Shown here: positions 22,110-33,300 of the stretch, in pieces
How positions within the stretch are numbered: the first letter of the stretch is position 1
How the letters are laid out: each line of letters begins with the position of its first letter
NCBI GenBank assembly: GCA_004380135.1
Contig: QXCR01000027.1
Location: 1 to 64,000 of the forward strand
Length of the DNA stretch: 64,000 nt
Source of the DNA: Stemphylium vesicarium
Lineage: Eukaryota; Ascomycota; Dothideomycetes; Pleosporales; Pleosporaceae
Reading direction: 5' to 3'
The notes under the pieces: model-generated
The model's input: the letters and a program-made list of their open reading frames with translations, nothing else
Databases searched by the model: none
Told to the model about the DNA's origin: nothing
Program-made: the position numbers and the translations under genes

Positions 22110-22808
22110 ATGGCAATCCTATCAGACCTATTCTCAACAATAAAAAGCACCCGCCTAGTTCCTCCTACAGGAGACGCAGCATCCCCATCCAAACAATCCA
22201 CCAACAACAACAATGGCACAGGCCCGTCATCGCAACCTCAACCAAGCCAACGACCAATCCTAGAAATAACATCATACGACCGCTTCACCCCACCCTCGCC
22301 CGCCCCCGATCTCGAATACGACTGCCGACTAACCGCAAACCCCTCGCCGCTAGCCCGAAAAACACACACAGGCCTCGATCCCGCGCTGCAAGAAGAACTC
22401 ATGCGGCGGTCTTCCTTCAGCGACCTTTTCGCGCAGGCTGAGAGCGATATTCGGCGGCTTATGGAAGTTAAAGATGTAAGGGCTAGTCGAGAGGGTGGAG
22501 TGGCGGTTTTACGGGTGGGGTGTCTGTGTGGGAGTGGACATCATCGGAGTGTGGCGTTTGCGGAGCGGTTGGGGAAGGTGAGGTGGTGCGGCAAGGATAG
22601 GGATGGAGATGGGGATGGAGATGGGAAGAGACAGGGGGGATGGGATGTCAGGGTTCGGCATCGGGATTTGACGAAGGGGGTGGAGGAGATGAAGAGGATT
22701 CGGTGGGAGAAGGGGAGGAGGAAGGAGATGGAGAAGCAGGGGGATGAGGAGAAGATGGATGGGCAACGGGAAGAGTGTGATAGGAATGGAGATTCGGAGG
22801 GAGACTAA
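22110..22808 (+). CDS. RapZ C-terminal-type domain protein (eukaryotic)
   Basis: ATG at 22110 in a good context (GCCATGG) opens 232 codons. After a disordered Ser/Gln/Asn-rich start comes a run I match to the RapZ C-terminal domain: ITSYDRFTPP, DLEYDCRLTANP, HTGLDPALQEELMRR, VLRVGCLCGSGHHRSVAFAE and VRVRHRDL. In bacterial RapZ the equivalent GC.GG.HRSV and VRHRDL elements bind a sugar-phosphate and sRNA; bacterial proteins also have an N-terminal P-loop ATPase, which is absent here. The region between HHRSVAFAE and VRVRHRDL contains an Asp/Gly repeat (DGDGDGDG), and the tail is Lys/Glu-rich. The cellular role of fungal members is unknown to me. Confidence 0.75.
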   Translation: MAILSDLFSTIKSTRLVPPTGDAASPSKQSTNNNNGTGPSSQPQPSQRPILEITSYDRFTPPSPAPDLEYDCRLTANPSPLARKTHTGLDPALQEELMRRSSFSDLFAQAESDIRRLMEVKDVRASREGGVAVLRVGCLCGSGHHRSVAFAERLGKVRWCGKDRDGDGDGDGKRQGGWDVRVRHRDLTKGVEEMKRIRWEKGRRKEMEKQGDEEKMDGQREECDRNGDSEGD

Positions 22809-22857
22809 CGCAATGGCGCAAGCGAATTGGAATCGTATTGATCGAAACAATACATTC

Positions 22858-23535
22858 TTACCCTCTAGACAACCACGAATGCCGTGTCAAACCCAACGCC
22901 TCACCTCCCTGATCCACACCACCGCCCCCAAGTCTCTCAGTAAACTCGCTCGTCAGCTCAATCTCAGAAATATGCACCTGCGTCCCATCTCTCTCCCTTC
23001 TCCCCTTCCTCCTCTGTTGTTCTTCCTTCCTCAACTCCGCCTTCCTCTCCTCCAACTCCCGTAACTCCTTTTCAATCGCCGGTTCAGTATGCTTCTTAAC
23101 CCATTCTCCCACTTTCTTCATACAGTTTCTCACTAAATCCAACCTACCCATGTTGTTTTCTTCCTCGGCAACAGCTTCTTTACCGATACTGCTCTTTCTA
23201 CCGCCTTTCCTCCTCGCGTCAGCCTCCGCGATCCGAACCCCGTGCTCTCTCTGCCAGATCAGCCATATATCATCGTCCCACGGTTCTTTCTCCGCTGCCT
23301 CTGTGTACTTGGCTAGCCACTTTGCGTTCTTGGGCAAGGCGGGGTCGATGTTATGGACGCGCCATCCCCACGCTATGGCGTCTTTGGCGATGACGTGGTT
23401 GCGGGCTGCGATGACGGGGTCGCTGGGGCACGGCAGTGCGATATGTTTTGCTGTTGTTGTGGGGAGGGGCGGAGACGAGTATGTTGGGTAGGAGTGGCGT
23501 TGGTAGTAGAATGGGATGGCGAGGATGATTGTCAT
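22858..23535 (-). CDS. Hypothetical protein with a charged coiled coil
   Basis: The ATG at 23535 gives 225 aa. A hydrophobic start (MTIILAIPFYYQ) may be a weak signal-anchor or simply a short hydrophobic segment. Next come AKDAIAWGWRVHNIDPALP and EPWDDDIWLIWQREHGVRIA, and a Glu/Lys/Arg-rich helix (EKELRELEERKAELRKEEQQ) of coiled-coil type. I recognise no domain. It ends 49 bp from the convergent RapZ-C gene. Confidence 0.55.
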   Translation of the reverse strand: MTIILAIPFYYQRHSYPTYSSPPLPTTTAKHIALPCPSDPVIAARNHVIAKDAIAWGWRVHNIDPALPKNAKWLAKYTEAAEKEPWDDDIWLIWQREHGVRIAEADARRKGGRKSSIGKEAVAEEENNMGRLDLVRNCMKKVGEWVKKHTEPAIEKELRELEERKAELRKEEQQRRKGRRERDGTQVHISEIELTSEFTERLGGGGVDQGGEALGLTRHSWLSRG

Positions 23536-24031
23536 GGTGAGAGTGGGTATTGTGTTACTTTGATGAGTGGTTGTGGGGGGCAAGCTGGAGCCTTAGCCGA
23601 GCAGGTGAGAAAAGTAGTGATAGGTAGGGTTTAGGCTGCACAATGTAGATTAGTCGCTGGTGGTGGTGGTTGTTATGTCACCCTGCTACATGCACGTGTA
23701 TAGGTTCAGTACTTTCGTTCGTTTCGATTCATTCACACTGCTACCGTGGCTGAACGAGGGGTGTGAGTCTATCTTCGTGACATCTATGGCGAACCTCGTT
23801 GTACACGACCATGGTCCACATAAGCGTGAAGTACTGAAAACTTCCCTGGGAGCATGCGAGAAGTGCGATTATTCTCCTCTGCGTTTGCATCACCCCAGCC
23901 AAGCTCAACACCGGGATTCACTCCCACCGCCAGTCTGCGCGCATTTTTCCGTCGCACTACTTAGTTAAACCCGACCACCATCACCCTACCTACCTTTCTC
24001 CGCAACTTCTCGCCTAAACAGAGACAGCAAA
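23536..24031. other. Intergenic region between divergent small genes
   Basis: About 500 bases; the right end (CACC/CCTACC-rich, then AGACAGCAAA before an ATG) looks like a fungal leader for the ORF at 24032. No other coding signal. Confidence 0.45.
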
Positions 24032-24438
24032 ATGCAATGCCTGCTCCACGCACCCCGCCATCTAATTGTCTTCGCCACCACTTCACCCGCAGTCTCGCAC
24101 TCCCTCCGTCGTCAACACTACTGGGCTGGCGTCAAGACCGAACAAAATGGCCTTCCTGCCTTTGTCAGCACATCATGTATCCGAGAATTGGGTGATTGGA
24201 ATTTGGAGATCGATGAAGGAGTGCTGGATGGAGAGAAGATGGGGAGAAGATGGCCGAAGAGGTTAGATGCCTGTTGAGAAGGGATGGGTTTGTAGAGCCA
24301 GATTTGAGATTTGTGGGCAGACTGGTGAGGCTGGGAAGAGAGGAGGTTGTAGAAGATCAAGAACCAAGTAGGGGTATTGAAGATGGGGACATGTGGACAT
24401 GGGATGGAGACGGCTTGGATGGGAAGAGGGTGTGTTAA
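24032..24438 (+). pseudogene. Small ORF split by an 11-bp tandem duplication
   Basis: An ATG in good context (AGCAAAATG) opens 81 codons starting MQCLLHAPRH and containing RELGDWNLEIDEGVLDGEKM. At 24233-24254 the ten-base word GAGAAGATGG occurs twice with an 11-bp period. The second copy shifts the frame, and translation then stops at 24277. The other frame is open from the second copy to 24438 (MAEEVRCLLRRDGF, then ending DGLDGKRVC). With a single copy the two frames would be continuous over about 131 codons. No family recognised. It could be a pseudogene, a segregating null allele, or an assembly error. Confidence 0.5.
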
Positions 24439-24639
24439 AGCGGGTCCTCCTCGCCGGACTAGCTCACTGCAACTCGCAAAGTATAGGTGTCAATAGCTGA
24501 GAATCGATGATTGTAATGAAAGGTTGTGGGTGTTAGCTGTTGTGACGATTTGCTTCATTATGAGAATTGATCCACATCCTTATATGATTAGTAAAGTGAC
24601 GCGAAAATGATCGCCTACTACGCTCAGTCAAGCAGTTCT

Positions 24640-25304
24640 TCAAGCGCAGTACTGCGCACCCCCACTAGGCTTGACGATACCCATATCAATAAAGTCAGAA
24701 TATTTCCAGTAATCCCCTTGAACACCCTCTCAAGCCACAGGCACATTGCTATAAAACTTCGCAGTCCAGTATGCACTTCCCCTCGTATACTTGGCGAAGG
24801 CATTTAGTCATGTGTTCAAGTTCTTCTCACGGTTCGCGAATTTGTTGTCAGACGCAGTTTCGATAGACCATTCGCCAACGAAGACGGGAAACTTGCCGTT
24901 GCCCGGCGACGCCTTGGCATCGGTGCAGATGTCTGGGGTCACAGTATCGGAATCGGTGGGTCGGCCAGCGAAGTAGCAGTGGTGCACGTCGAAGACGAGA
25001 TTGGCTGATGCTGAGAACCTGGGCGACCAAAATTCCTCGCCTTTGCAGCTTCCCTGGAACATGACGGGAATCTTCCTGTTCACTTTGGCTGCTTGCGTGA
25101 TGACCGCGTCGATGTACTTTTGCAATTCTGAGTCCACCATGTCGGATCAATGAAGGCCTCTTGGGCGAGCCAACCATCGAGATTAATGCCACTTGCATTA
25201 AAATTTGTCTAGTTAACATATCCTTTTTGCTGGGGCTTAGTCGGGCTGCAAGCAGCGAGGCTAGAGAATGCGAGGGACGCAACGAGGATGTTAAAGGCAA
25301 CCAT
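24640..25304 (-). pseudogene. Relic of a secreted GH5 exo-beta-1,3-glucanase-like enzyme
   Basis: From the ATG at 25304 a signal peptide (MVAFNILVASLAFSSLAAC) is followed by an in-frame TAG at 25211-25209. It then continues in the same frame with GINLDGWLAQEAFIDPTWW, the family's N-terminal motif. The middle of the enzyme, including the catalytic acid, is missing. A second block in another frame has YIDAVITQAAKVNRKIPVMF, VFDVHHCYFAGR and FPVFVGEWSIET (nucleophile region). It hits TGA at 24810-24808 but remains recognisable as YTRGSAYWTAKFYSNVPV. A further TGA is at 24732-24730 and a one-base shift precedes the end at 24640. Several independent lesions show it is dead. Confidence 0.85.
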
Positions 25305-28141
25305 GGTCAATGATGAGATGACTGCGCTTTGAACAGATACTCGGACGCTGGTAGGAGTCTCTTATAGCGCATGTTGAGCTAGTTGTTTCGTTATCTTCAG
25401 CCCTCAGCACAGATTGTATCACAGCCCTCAAGATAGTGCGAAGATAAGTAGAAAGAAATGTAGAGACAGTCATCCTACTTAAACCCAAGAGCCAAGCTCA
25501 TCTAGCAGAGAAGTCTTTTTGAACCTGTTCGTAGCCTTATTATGGGCACTCGTGATTTGGGGCACACAAGACTGGTCGTTTACCCCAGGAATTACCCCAG
25601 ATTGGACCCCAGGTTTTGCGCCGCTTGCCCTGCGTAGCATGGCGGCATCGGCTCTTAGTTATGTCAACCCGATAGGTTAGTATTCTACGTCTATACGGGA
25701 TTGACTTGATCCGAACATCTGCTCTTCCACCTCGGCTGGTCTCTATTTCGGCTGGCCCACATCCCGATATCAGCCTCGTGGTGTAAATCGTCCTTATTCT
25801 GGAAATAGATTAGGATGTGCCCATATGCCAGATTTCGGGTCAATGCATTGCGAGCTCTCAATTAAGCCGTCTTCGGGGAACTATCATCACTACAAGTGAA
25901 GGCGATCGGTTTGGGCTTACACCGACTAAGAACTCGATGGTAGCGTGAGAAGCTTTTGTGAGTCGTCGAGAATACAATTCACGACGTAAAAACTCGAGCT
26001 ATGTTGGACTTAACCGCCGATGGATGGTACGGGCCGTATAATGTTTGTCGGATGGCCAGGATACAATGTTGCAAGTGTTAGGCAGGAGCGGGCTCATCGC
26101 CGATGACGACTTCTGGCGCTGGTTCGTGCGCTAAACCATTGGGTCGTCAACGTCTTGCACACTCTGTTCTTCAAAAGCCCGGTTTTGCACTCTACACTCA
26201 TAGCCGTATTTTTTGCATCGATGTGTTAGAAACCAGTGTCGCTACAGAGAGCGGTTCCGGTGATAGAAAATGTCAATTTCACGACTTCCTTTCCAAAAAC
26301 GGCCATCACCATTCTACTAGCGTCCGATGCAGCCATCGCGGCAAACCCCCCAGAAGCAGCTTACTTTATACTTCAACTGAAAGAGAAGGAGTTGGCAGTA
26401 GGAAAGATCTTTCGAATCTAGGTCCACCTGGATCTCCAAAGATGGACCGTTGCATTTCTTTGGGCTGCAACTTGCTCAGCGTTCTATTCGCGTGATACAC
26501 CCCATCCACATCTACCTGCAAGTGAGCGAAAGCTGAATATGACTTATTGACTGGATCTCAAACTGGTAGCTCGGTACTCGCACAGATGCGGACTCCCTAA
26601 CAGATCTACGGTGACACGGCGGCTTTCTTTTTCGTATCCGACTCGATGTGCGAACGCACACGAGTACAGTCAGTAACCGAGAGCGATGAATAGTTGCCCA
26701 TCACTGCAGTCCCGGTCTCGTGTATTGCCTTTCATCACTAACAGTCATGTAAGGGGTTCTCCTTACTCTCGGAAATACGCGTCACTCGACTAGCCATGTA
26801 CTTGAACATTTCGATCTACAAACTCGATGTTTCCTAACCGTGCGACATCCAAAACCGGCGTCTGAAGTCTTTAGACTCAAACATGTGCACTGGCCGTATC
26901 GATGACTCGCATATGACTGTCGTGGGTATCATGACATCGTGGCAGTACGACTAAAGGACAAATGACCCATGGAAGGAGAAAGAGGAAGCCTAGCAAGGCA
27001 CAGTGACTCACGCCTACCAGTTTCACGAACACGACCAGATTGGAACCATGGAATGAGATCATGGTTGATGATGAGAATCAGGAGCACACCAAAAGACGCA
27101 TCATATCGAAGAGACCACCGTGTCCGCATAACCACTAGCATACATGACACACCTCGCATGCACAACGGCGAGTTTGTCGATTCACGACAACTTTTGCTTT
27201 TGCTCCGCACATCGTCGTGTGCACATCCTTCCGTACACGATTGACCGGAGCCCGACACATTATGGACCATGCACGGTATCACACCGCAGGTACCATGTCA
27301 CAGGTCACGAGGTCACTAGGACACAAGCACAAACCACCCCGTCACCAAGAATCAACACACAGCTCACAGAAAGGAAGACAAATCAAGGTATACCACGACT
27401 TTATTATACATTAAAATTACTCAGGTCTGAACCGATCGATCCGTGCTATATCCGAAGGAAGGATGCGAAAGCCTGAATCAACAATACTAGCAGCAGGAGG
27501 AAGACCCCCCACACACCCCAATACCCCGCCAAGGACATCGCGTGCTCTCTTGGCCATACGATGCAAAGATCAGCGCTTTTCTCCATCTAAACCAAGCTTC
27601 CTATCGGCTTACGACGTGCGAGCCAAGGCGCAAAAAGAAAAAAGAACAAAAATCTTCCCACTTCTTTCTCCGTGATTTTCCCCACAGCCGATCCCCATCC
27701 CTTATCACAGGTCTTGCTTGGCCCAAGGTGACGTGCGCTTGTATGCGGCTCTGCAAAACGGACCGATTGGAAATCGTCATTCTGGATCCCTTGGGTGGAC
27801 AGATGTCGCAATTTTTTTCGTGCCGATGTAGATACGTGCGTTCGAAAGAAAGTAGCAAGGTAGGAAGGAAGGATATGACATCATTCCTCCGTGCCGGGGC
27901 GTGTTGGGCGGCCGGAGGGCCTTGGCGTTGTTCAATGCCCTCCCTCTGCTCCGCGGTGCTAGTCAGGCCTCGCCTTCCCTAGCTTTTCGGGCTGCAGCTG
28001 CAGCTGCGAGGTGCCAAAGGCCAGACTGTGCAACAAAAGCTCTGGCCCTTTTCCGATCTCTCATATCGTCATACTCGTCTCATCTTTTGGTGTACAACCA
28101 CCCGGCTTCTTTGTTTTCTGCCACGAGAAGCGATGAGGTCA
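25305..28141. other. Gene-poor stretch
   Basis: About 2.8 kb with no gene I can support. Short frames near 26236-26421 (VNFTTSFPKTAITILLASDA) and 26103-26495 have some protein-like composition and may be a relic, but I cannot name a family. No terminal repeats, transposase or RIP-like extreme AT bias was seen. The right end should be the 3' side of the 66-aa gene. Confidence 0.45.
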
Positions 28142-28342
28142 TCACTCCTCTGATTCAACGCTCTCGACGCTGGGTGAGGGAGATGAGTCTCGAGTGTATC
28201 GTGATGAGAGGGTTGGGCTGGCGATGGGTTGCTGGTTGATGTTGATTTCACCCTCGGATGAGATGTCTTCGATAGGGAGGCGGAGCATCTGTCCACCGAC
28301 GAGGTTGGGGACGTAGACGTATTGGGTAGCTGGAGAAGACAT
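28142..28342 (-). CDS. Small conserved-looking protein of 66 aa
   Basis: The ATG at 28342 follows a leader of CATCAACCAACATCC type ending AAACAACATG, a classic fungal start context, and the single exon runs 66 codons. The protein begins MSSPATQYVYVPNLVGGQML and RLPIEDISSEGE and ends in a Ser/Glu-rich acidic tail (SPSVESVESEE). No signal peptide, cysteine or membrane segment. The function is unknown. Its leader and balanced codons make it more than a chance ORF. Confidence 0.6.
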   Translation of the reverse strand: MSSPATQYVYVPNLVGGQMLRLPIEDISSEGEININQQPIASPTLSSRYTRDSSPSPSVESVESEE

Positions 28343-30079
28343 GTTGTTTGTTTGATGGATGTTGGTTGATGTTCGAGGTGTGGATGTAGTAGTAGTAGTG
28401 GTAGTAGTGATGGATATAATGTAGTAGTAGTGAGTCTGATACAGGTAATCTGCGATGTTACACTTTTTGTCTCCTTCAACACGGGGATAACCACCTATCT
28501 ATATACTCGTCGTCTCAGACCACCTCGCAAAAAATAGGCCCCAAAGCTCCTGCAACGATCCCACTCGCACCACCCCCCCAAGCTCCACCCATGCAGCCCA
28601 CCAACCCAAAACCCTATCCCCGACAATCCAAGCACCGCACTACCCACCCGTGCGTCCCGCAACCAACCACGCGCCCTAAACTCTGCAAGGGTACCGCGAC
28701 ACTATCTCCGCCGTAACAGCCCAACTCGCTGATTCGGCGTGCCGACCTGCACAACGCGTGGCAAGTCTCCCCGATGCAGCTGAAGTGTGCCGCATCGTTG
28801 TGTCCGGACGGCGGTGATAAGTGGTTCATGCGTGCGTATGTGACGAGGTGGTAGGGCCCCGCACCCCTCTCTCCGCCAGCCCAGCCAAGCAGCGCCGTAG
28901 ACGAGGGCTTACCTCGCTCTTTTAGCGCCGGCCCAAGTCGCAGTGCCCGCGCGGTCTAGATCTGTCGTTATCGTCGGGCAAGTCTAGGCGACGGCGGCTT
29001 TTACGACCCATGGTGTTGAGGGGCCTGGTGGAGGGGGGATAAGCAATTACTGTGTGTGTACAATGTGAGGGGGATAGGGTTTCGGGGATCGGCGTTTAAC
29101 AGACTTCGTGATCAATGTACCGGAAAGACGTCGTTTAGAGTTACGGCCGCGCGGTCGACGCTCCTCGGAGCTTGCATAACCCCGGGTGAGTCAACGCTAT
29201 TGTGATTATACATAGACGGGTGGATTGCTAATGCTGGGTGGGGATAAATAATAGGCATTTCGCAATAGTCGATGCGACTTTCACTTCACGATGACGGTTG
29301 GTGGGGTTCCCTGTCACCTTACCTGCAGCTGGGCAATTCTAGGCGTTGCCGAGAAACAGGCCGAGAGTTTCTTTGCGGTTCTGTTGATAGATATCGGTTG
29401 CGTGGCAATTTTCCTGGCTAGCGACCGAAAGATTGTCTGTCCGCCCGAGTGCAGTACCGTGAGGATCGCCAGAATCAAAACACGATTCGTGAGGATGCTG
29501 TCAGACAATAGCTTACGATAACTTGCGACGCGTGACCCGAGTGCGTAACCTTTGGTCCATGGCCTTCCGTGCGAGGGGTCGTCGTACCCGCGTAGCTTCA
29601 GCAAGCGCTCGCATGAGGCCAAAATAGATCGGCCATAGGAAGTTTATCTTGGGAATACGAGAGCACGGAAGGGCTATCCGTGAAGGAGGGTTGGGGAGGG
29701 CGAGAGCGAGAGCGGGAAATCTTGGATCCAAGCATTCCGCCGTACGCCACTTTCTTGACGCGAGGTCGAGCGACAGCTGGACCAAGCCCGGCAAACGAAG
29801 CCAGGACGCGCCAACGCACCCCAGACCCCGAGAGACCACAAAAGGCCACAAAACAACATTCCCCGCAGTCCACATATTACCCTTGGATCGAGGACATCCT
29901 ATTTGCTCTCCTAACTAGCTAGCTGAATACTGTCGTGCTTGCGTTCGATCGAGCGCAATGAAGATGGATGTGTTGACATTATTAGTTGCTCGATTAATCA
30001 TTGGGTATCATGATAGTATTAACGCTACAGTAACCGTACGCCTCGCTAGCAACATGCATATATCCCACCGCATTTCACA
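28343..30079. other. Intergenic region
   Basis: About 1.7 kb containing the leader and promoter of the 66-aa gene (TAG/TAC trinucleotide-rich near 28385-28430). Overlapping low-quality frames occur around 29500-29920. No recognisable gene. Confidence 0.45.
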
Positions 30080-31417
30080 TTATGGTCTGATCTTACGGGC
30101 CTCTGGGTTTCCCCTGTTACCCTTCCATCCCCAGGCCAACCTCGTCATCGTCTTATCTTCGTCCTTTCCAGGCCACAAAACTTCTCCAAGGAATACAGCG
30201 CGAATGCAGAAGATTGCCGTGAAGAACCACATGATGACCAGTAGAATCGTCAGTGCGCTTGCGACACCGTTGACGGCATCACTCTTCAGCACCTTTCCTG
30301 CTTGTATGGTTGCAAGCGTGAGGCCTGCATTGGGGAAGATGAACGCCCACCAGTTAAGCGAGAAGGACATCCTACGTGACCCTACTATGACAGCAATGGT
30401 TGTCACGAAGAAGAACCAGTAGGCGAACAGTATGATGAAGAGCCCCGATGCAATGCCGATTATGCGCACGATTTCCCCGTCTGGGACTGATATGTTCGTG
30501 AAGTAGTTCGCGGGGACTTGGCTCGGTGCTTGGTTTGCGAGAGAGAGGAGCCCGGCGGCAGTGTATCCTGCGACTGTTAATACGGGTACGAGAATAGATT
30601 ACTCGCGGGGATCGTGAGCTTACCTGCTGGTCCGACGGAAACGTACATACCCGGGCGGGTAGTAGGAGAGGGCAAGGCGCTGGTCATCAAGCGCTGCATA
30701 TAGAGACCGTATAGCAGAAATGAAACAGCCCACGCAAGTCCCTTGAACATGATGGCGCTAACGAATATCTTCCAACTCGCATCCGGGGGTTGACCAGGTA
30801 ATATGGTGCCGGCCAGCGGTCCTACTACAAGCAAAGGGTATATGGGGAAGATCCATGCTGGCACGGCGTCGCCAACGTTGAGGCGCTCCAGACGGAAGAA
30901 CAACGAATACTGTATGATGCCGACAAGGAATGAGGCTGCGCAGTACATCCAATACGTGACTTCGAGCGCTTTTGTCAGCCACGGCCCGGTCGACGAGTTG
31001 CCGTAGGTATATGTGCAGTTCAGAATCAGGGAGACGGACACCCAGTAGGTGCCGAAGAACAGGCCTTCGACGGGATGGTGTAGCGACCCGAGAATCTTGC
31101 GAGGGACCAGAATGAACCGCGTGAGCATGCAAAAGTTGAAGATGGTGAAGAGAACAAGGTCGAAGATGAAGACGACCTTTCCGATGGTTTGCAGGCCGGT
31201 AAATTTATTTGGGGTGTTCCCTAGGACAACGGCAAGAGCACCTGTAGACATCGTGCACGCGAACCATGGCCTGTAGAACCGTCAGCTCGTGGCCCAAAAG
31301 TGGTTGGGCGCAAACATACCATGTGAAGTGCGCCAGGCGATCGCGAAGCCCCACCTCCTCCGGTGGTTTCTCATCATCACCCTCGTATTGCTCATGTTTC
31401 TTATCGCGAAATCGCAT
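30080..31417 (-). CDS. TDT/SLAC1-family anion transporter (Mae1/Ssu1-like)
   Basis: Three exons (31417-31320, 31270-30624, 30567-30080) give 410 aa with in-phase joins; the first junction creates HFTWPWFACTMSTGALAVVL, the family hallmark. The family comprises plasma-membrane exporters or uptake carriers for small anions such as malate or sulfite. About ten hydrophobic segments are visible, including TIGKVVFIFDLVLFTIFNFC, YWMYCAASFLVGIIQYSLFF and WWAFIFPNAGLTLATIQAG, with HPVEGLFFGTYW in the second quarter. The N-terminus is short and charged, as in SSU1-like pumps. The substrate cannot be told from sequence. It is intact although the flanking genes to the right are decayed. Confidence 0.88.
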
Positions 31418-32010
31418 GTTGGCGATGATGGGAATTCAAAAAACGCGACAAGGTGTTGAGCAAACCGGGACCATGCCAGAGGGTAGTATTTACAGGCTCC
31501 TGGTCATGACACCTGCTTCCCAAACAATCCGGCAAGCGTGCCGCGCACCTTTCGTCATAGGGACCCATAGCGCGCGTGTCGTGCAGCTAGGGACGAGCCA
31601 GGTTCTTGCCCATCTAATGGGAACGCCTTCGAGCAGCTCCGTACTGAAATTTCGGCAATCCGGCACACATGCGTTTGGCAGCGTGCATGGGGCTCAAAAT
31701 TTCTTGGGGGAACATCACGCGTGACGTCATCACCATCGCGACGAACTTCACTCTGCATAGTCGACCACTGGTATTGGTACCATCGAACCCAACAACTACT
31801 TACAGCCAGCCAGTAAAACTAGCAACTATTCCGATCACTGTTGTACCTAGGCATTGGAAGCTTCAATAAGATGTCTCCGTCACGTGGAGATCATGTGGGC
31901 TACCTATGCTTCGCGTGCGGGGGATGAAGTGGCACAGTTGCCAACTGCTCTCGCAAAAACCCGTTCGCTCCTCAGAGGAGGACACTCCTCTTAACATCCA
32001 TCGGCAGAGA
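31418..32010. other. Intergenic region
   Basis: About 590 bases between the divergent transporter gene and HET relic. It should contain the transporter's promoter. No coding signal or repeat. Confidence 0.5.
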
Positions 32011-33300
32011 ATGAGTTGTCAAACTTCACTCTTTTCATTACGACTCGTCATGGAGCCACTGGAATTGCCCCCACTTCCTAGGCCCCGCCTCTCCGGTGAC
32101 CTGCCCAGCTTCTTACCAGTCACCACCCAAGATCGGCAATGCTTCGATTTAACGGCCAAGATGGACTTTAGTGTATTCTGCGAACGATGTATCTACTTAT
32201 TTCGCAACCCTTCTGAAATGCCAGCTCCGCAGCATAAGCATAGACGTCCTGAAACCCGGTACAATCCTCCTATAGAAGCGCTACGCGAAGTTAACCTTGA
32301 TCTTCGCCGTCAATCTGCTGAAGAGGGCTGTTACCTTTGCACCTGGCTTCTGCTTGAGGTGCCATGCTACCACCAGCAGGATTGGTGCCCAGAGAGTACC
32401 TCTCCCTTTCGAATATACTCGCGAATCACAGTCTCTTCAGATTGGGTATGCGAAAACGGCCGCGTCGATGTGGGAAGCGTTCAGGTTGTACTTTCTTATG
32501 ATCATAAATCTTCGATAAATTACACCCTTTGGTCTCTACCGTCCCCGTTCGATGTTCACGCACAGAACCGACACTGTCAGAACATTTTTACTGGCTCGGA
32601 AGAGTCGATCGTTGCAAGCAGTGGCTGCAAGACTACATAGAAACCCATCCTGAATGTCATCGGGGCTCCTCGCTAAAATCACCAACACGTCTCATCGAGA
32701 TTATCCGTCCTTCGGAGGTGCGGATCGTAGAGCCTGTAGCCTTTGTGCCTTACTTTGCTTTGAGCTATCGTTGGGGCAGTGTCGACTTGTTATGCACCAC
32801 GAAGGAGACTCTCCCCACATTCAAAACTGCGATACCGTTTTATCGTCTTCCTTTGACAATTCAAGACGCGATCGGCGTGGCCTATGAACTCGGTGCCCGG
32901 CACATATGGATCGATAGTCTTTGCATAGTACAAGATGATCTTCAAGATTGGGCGCGAGAAGCGAAGACTATGTGCGACGTATACCGGAATGCCACGTTGA
33001 CCATTGCAGCGCTCGGAGCGACTGATACGAAAACAGGGCTCTTTTCGCAGCGCGGTCCTATAGCCCTTCCGAAGGTCTTTTGACTTTGACACCCTACCAT
33101 TCTATGTACCCCTTGTGTGGGAATCACGGGTAGAACCAGGCGATCCTGACTCTGAGGTGGGCTTTTTGGAGTGTCTTATGATTGTTGCACATGGCGAACA
33201 ACTTTACCAACGCTGTGGAAGGGCGCGTCTCGAAGGACGCGCAAGATACGAGGAGTTCGGTCAGCGTTTACAACCATGGGAGGAGTTTCGCATAGTATAG
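32011..33300 (+). pseudogene. Broken heterokaryon-incompatibility (HET-domain) gene
   Basis: The N-terminal block (ATG 32011 or 32050; MEPLELPPLPRPRL, EEGCYLCTWLLLEVP) runs to about 32615, where one missing base moves the frame; the next block reads CKQWLQDYIETHPECHRG. It then shows the HET signature: YFALSYRWG, LPLTIQDAIGVAYELGARHI, WIDSLCIVQDD and MCDVYRNATLTIAALGATDT. It stops at 33083. A last block in the original frame (FYVPLVWESRVEPGDPD, LYQRCGRARLEG, PWEEFRIV) looks like the C-terminal end of such proteins. Several hundred residues between HET domain and tail are therefore missing. Intact HET proteins trigger cell death on fusion of unlike hyphae; this copy cannot make a full product. 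Confidence 0.82.

Noticed and set aside
17712..23535. Possible paralogy between the 153-aa and 225-aa minus-strand proteins (DWGWEV versus AWGWRV)
   Set aside because: Only a six-residue resemblance; the surrounding sequence does not align by eye.
25305..28141. A degenerate transposon in the gene-poor stretch
   Set aside because: No terminal repeats, target duplication, transposase or reverse-transcriptase motif, and no strong RIP-like AT bias.
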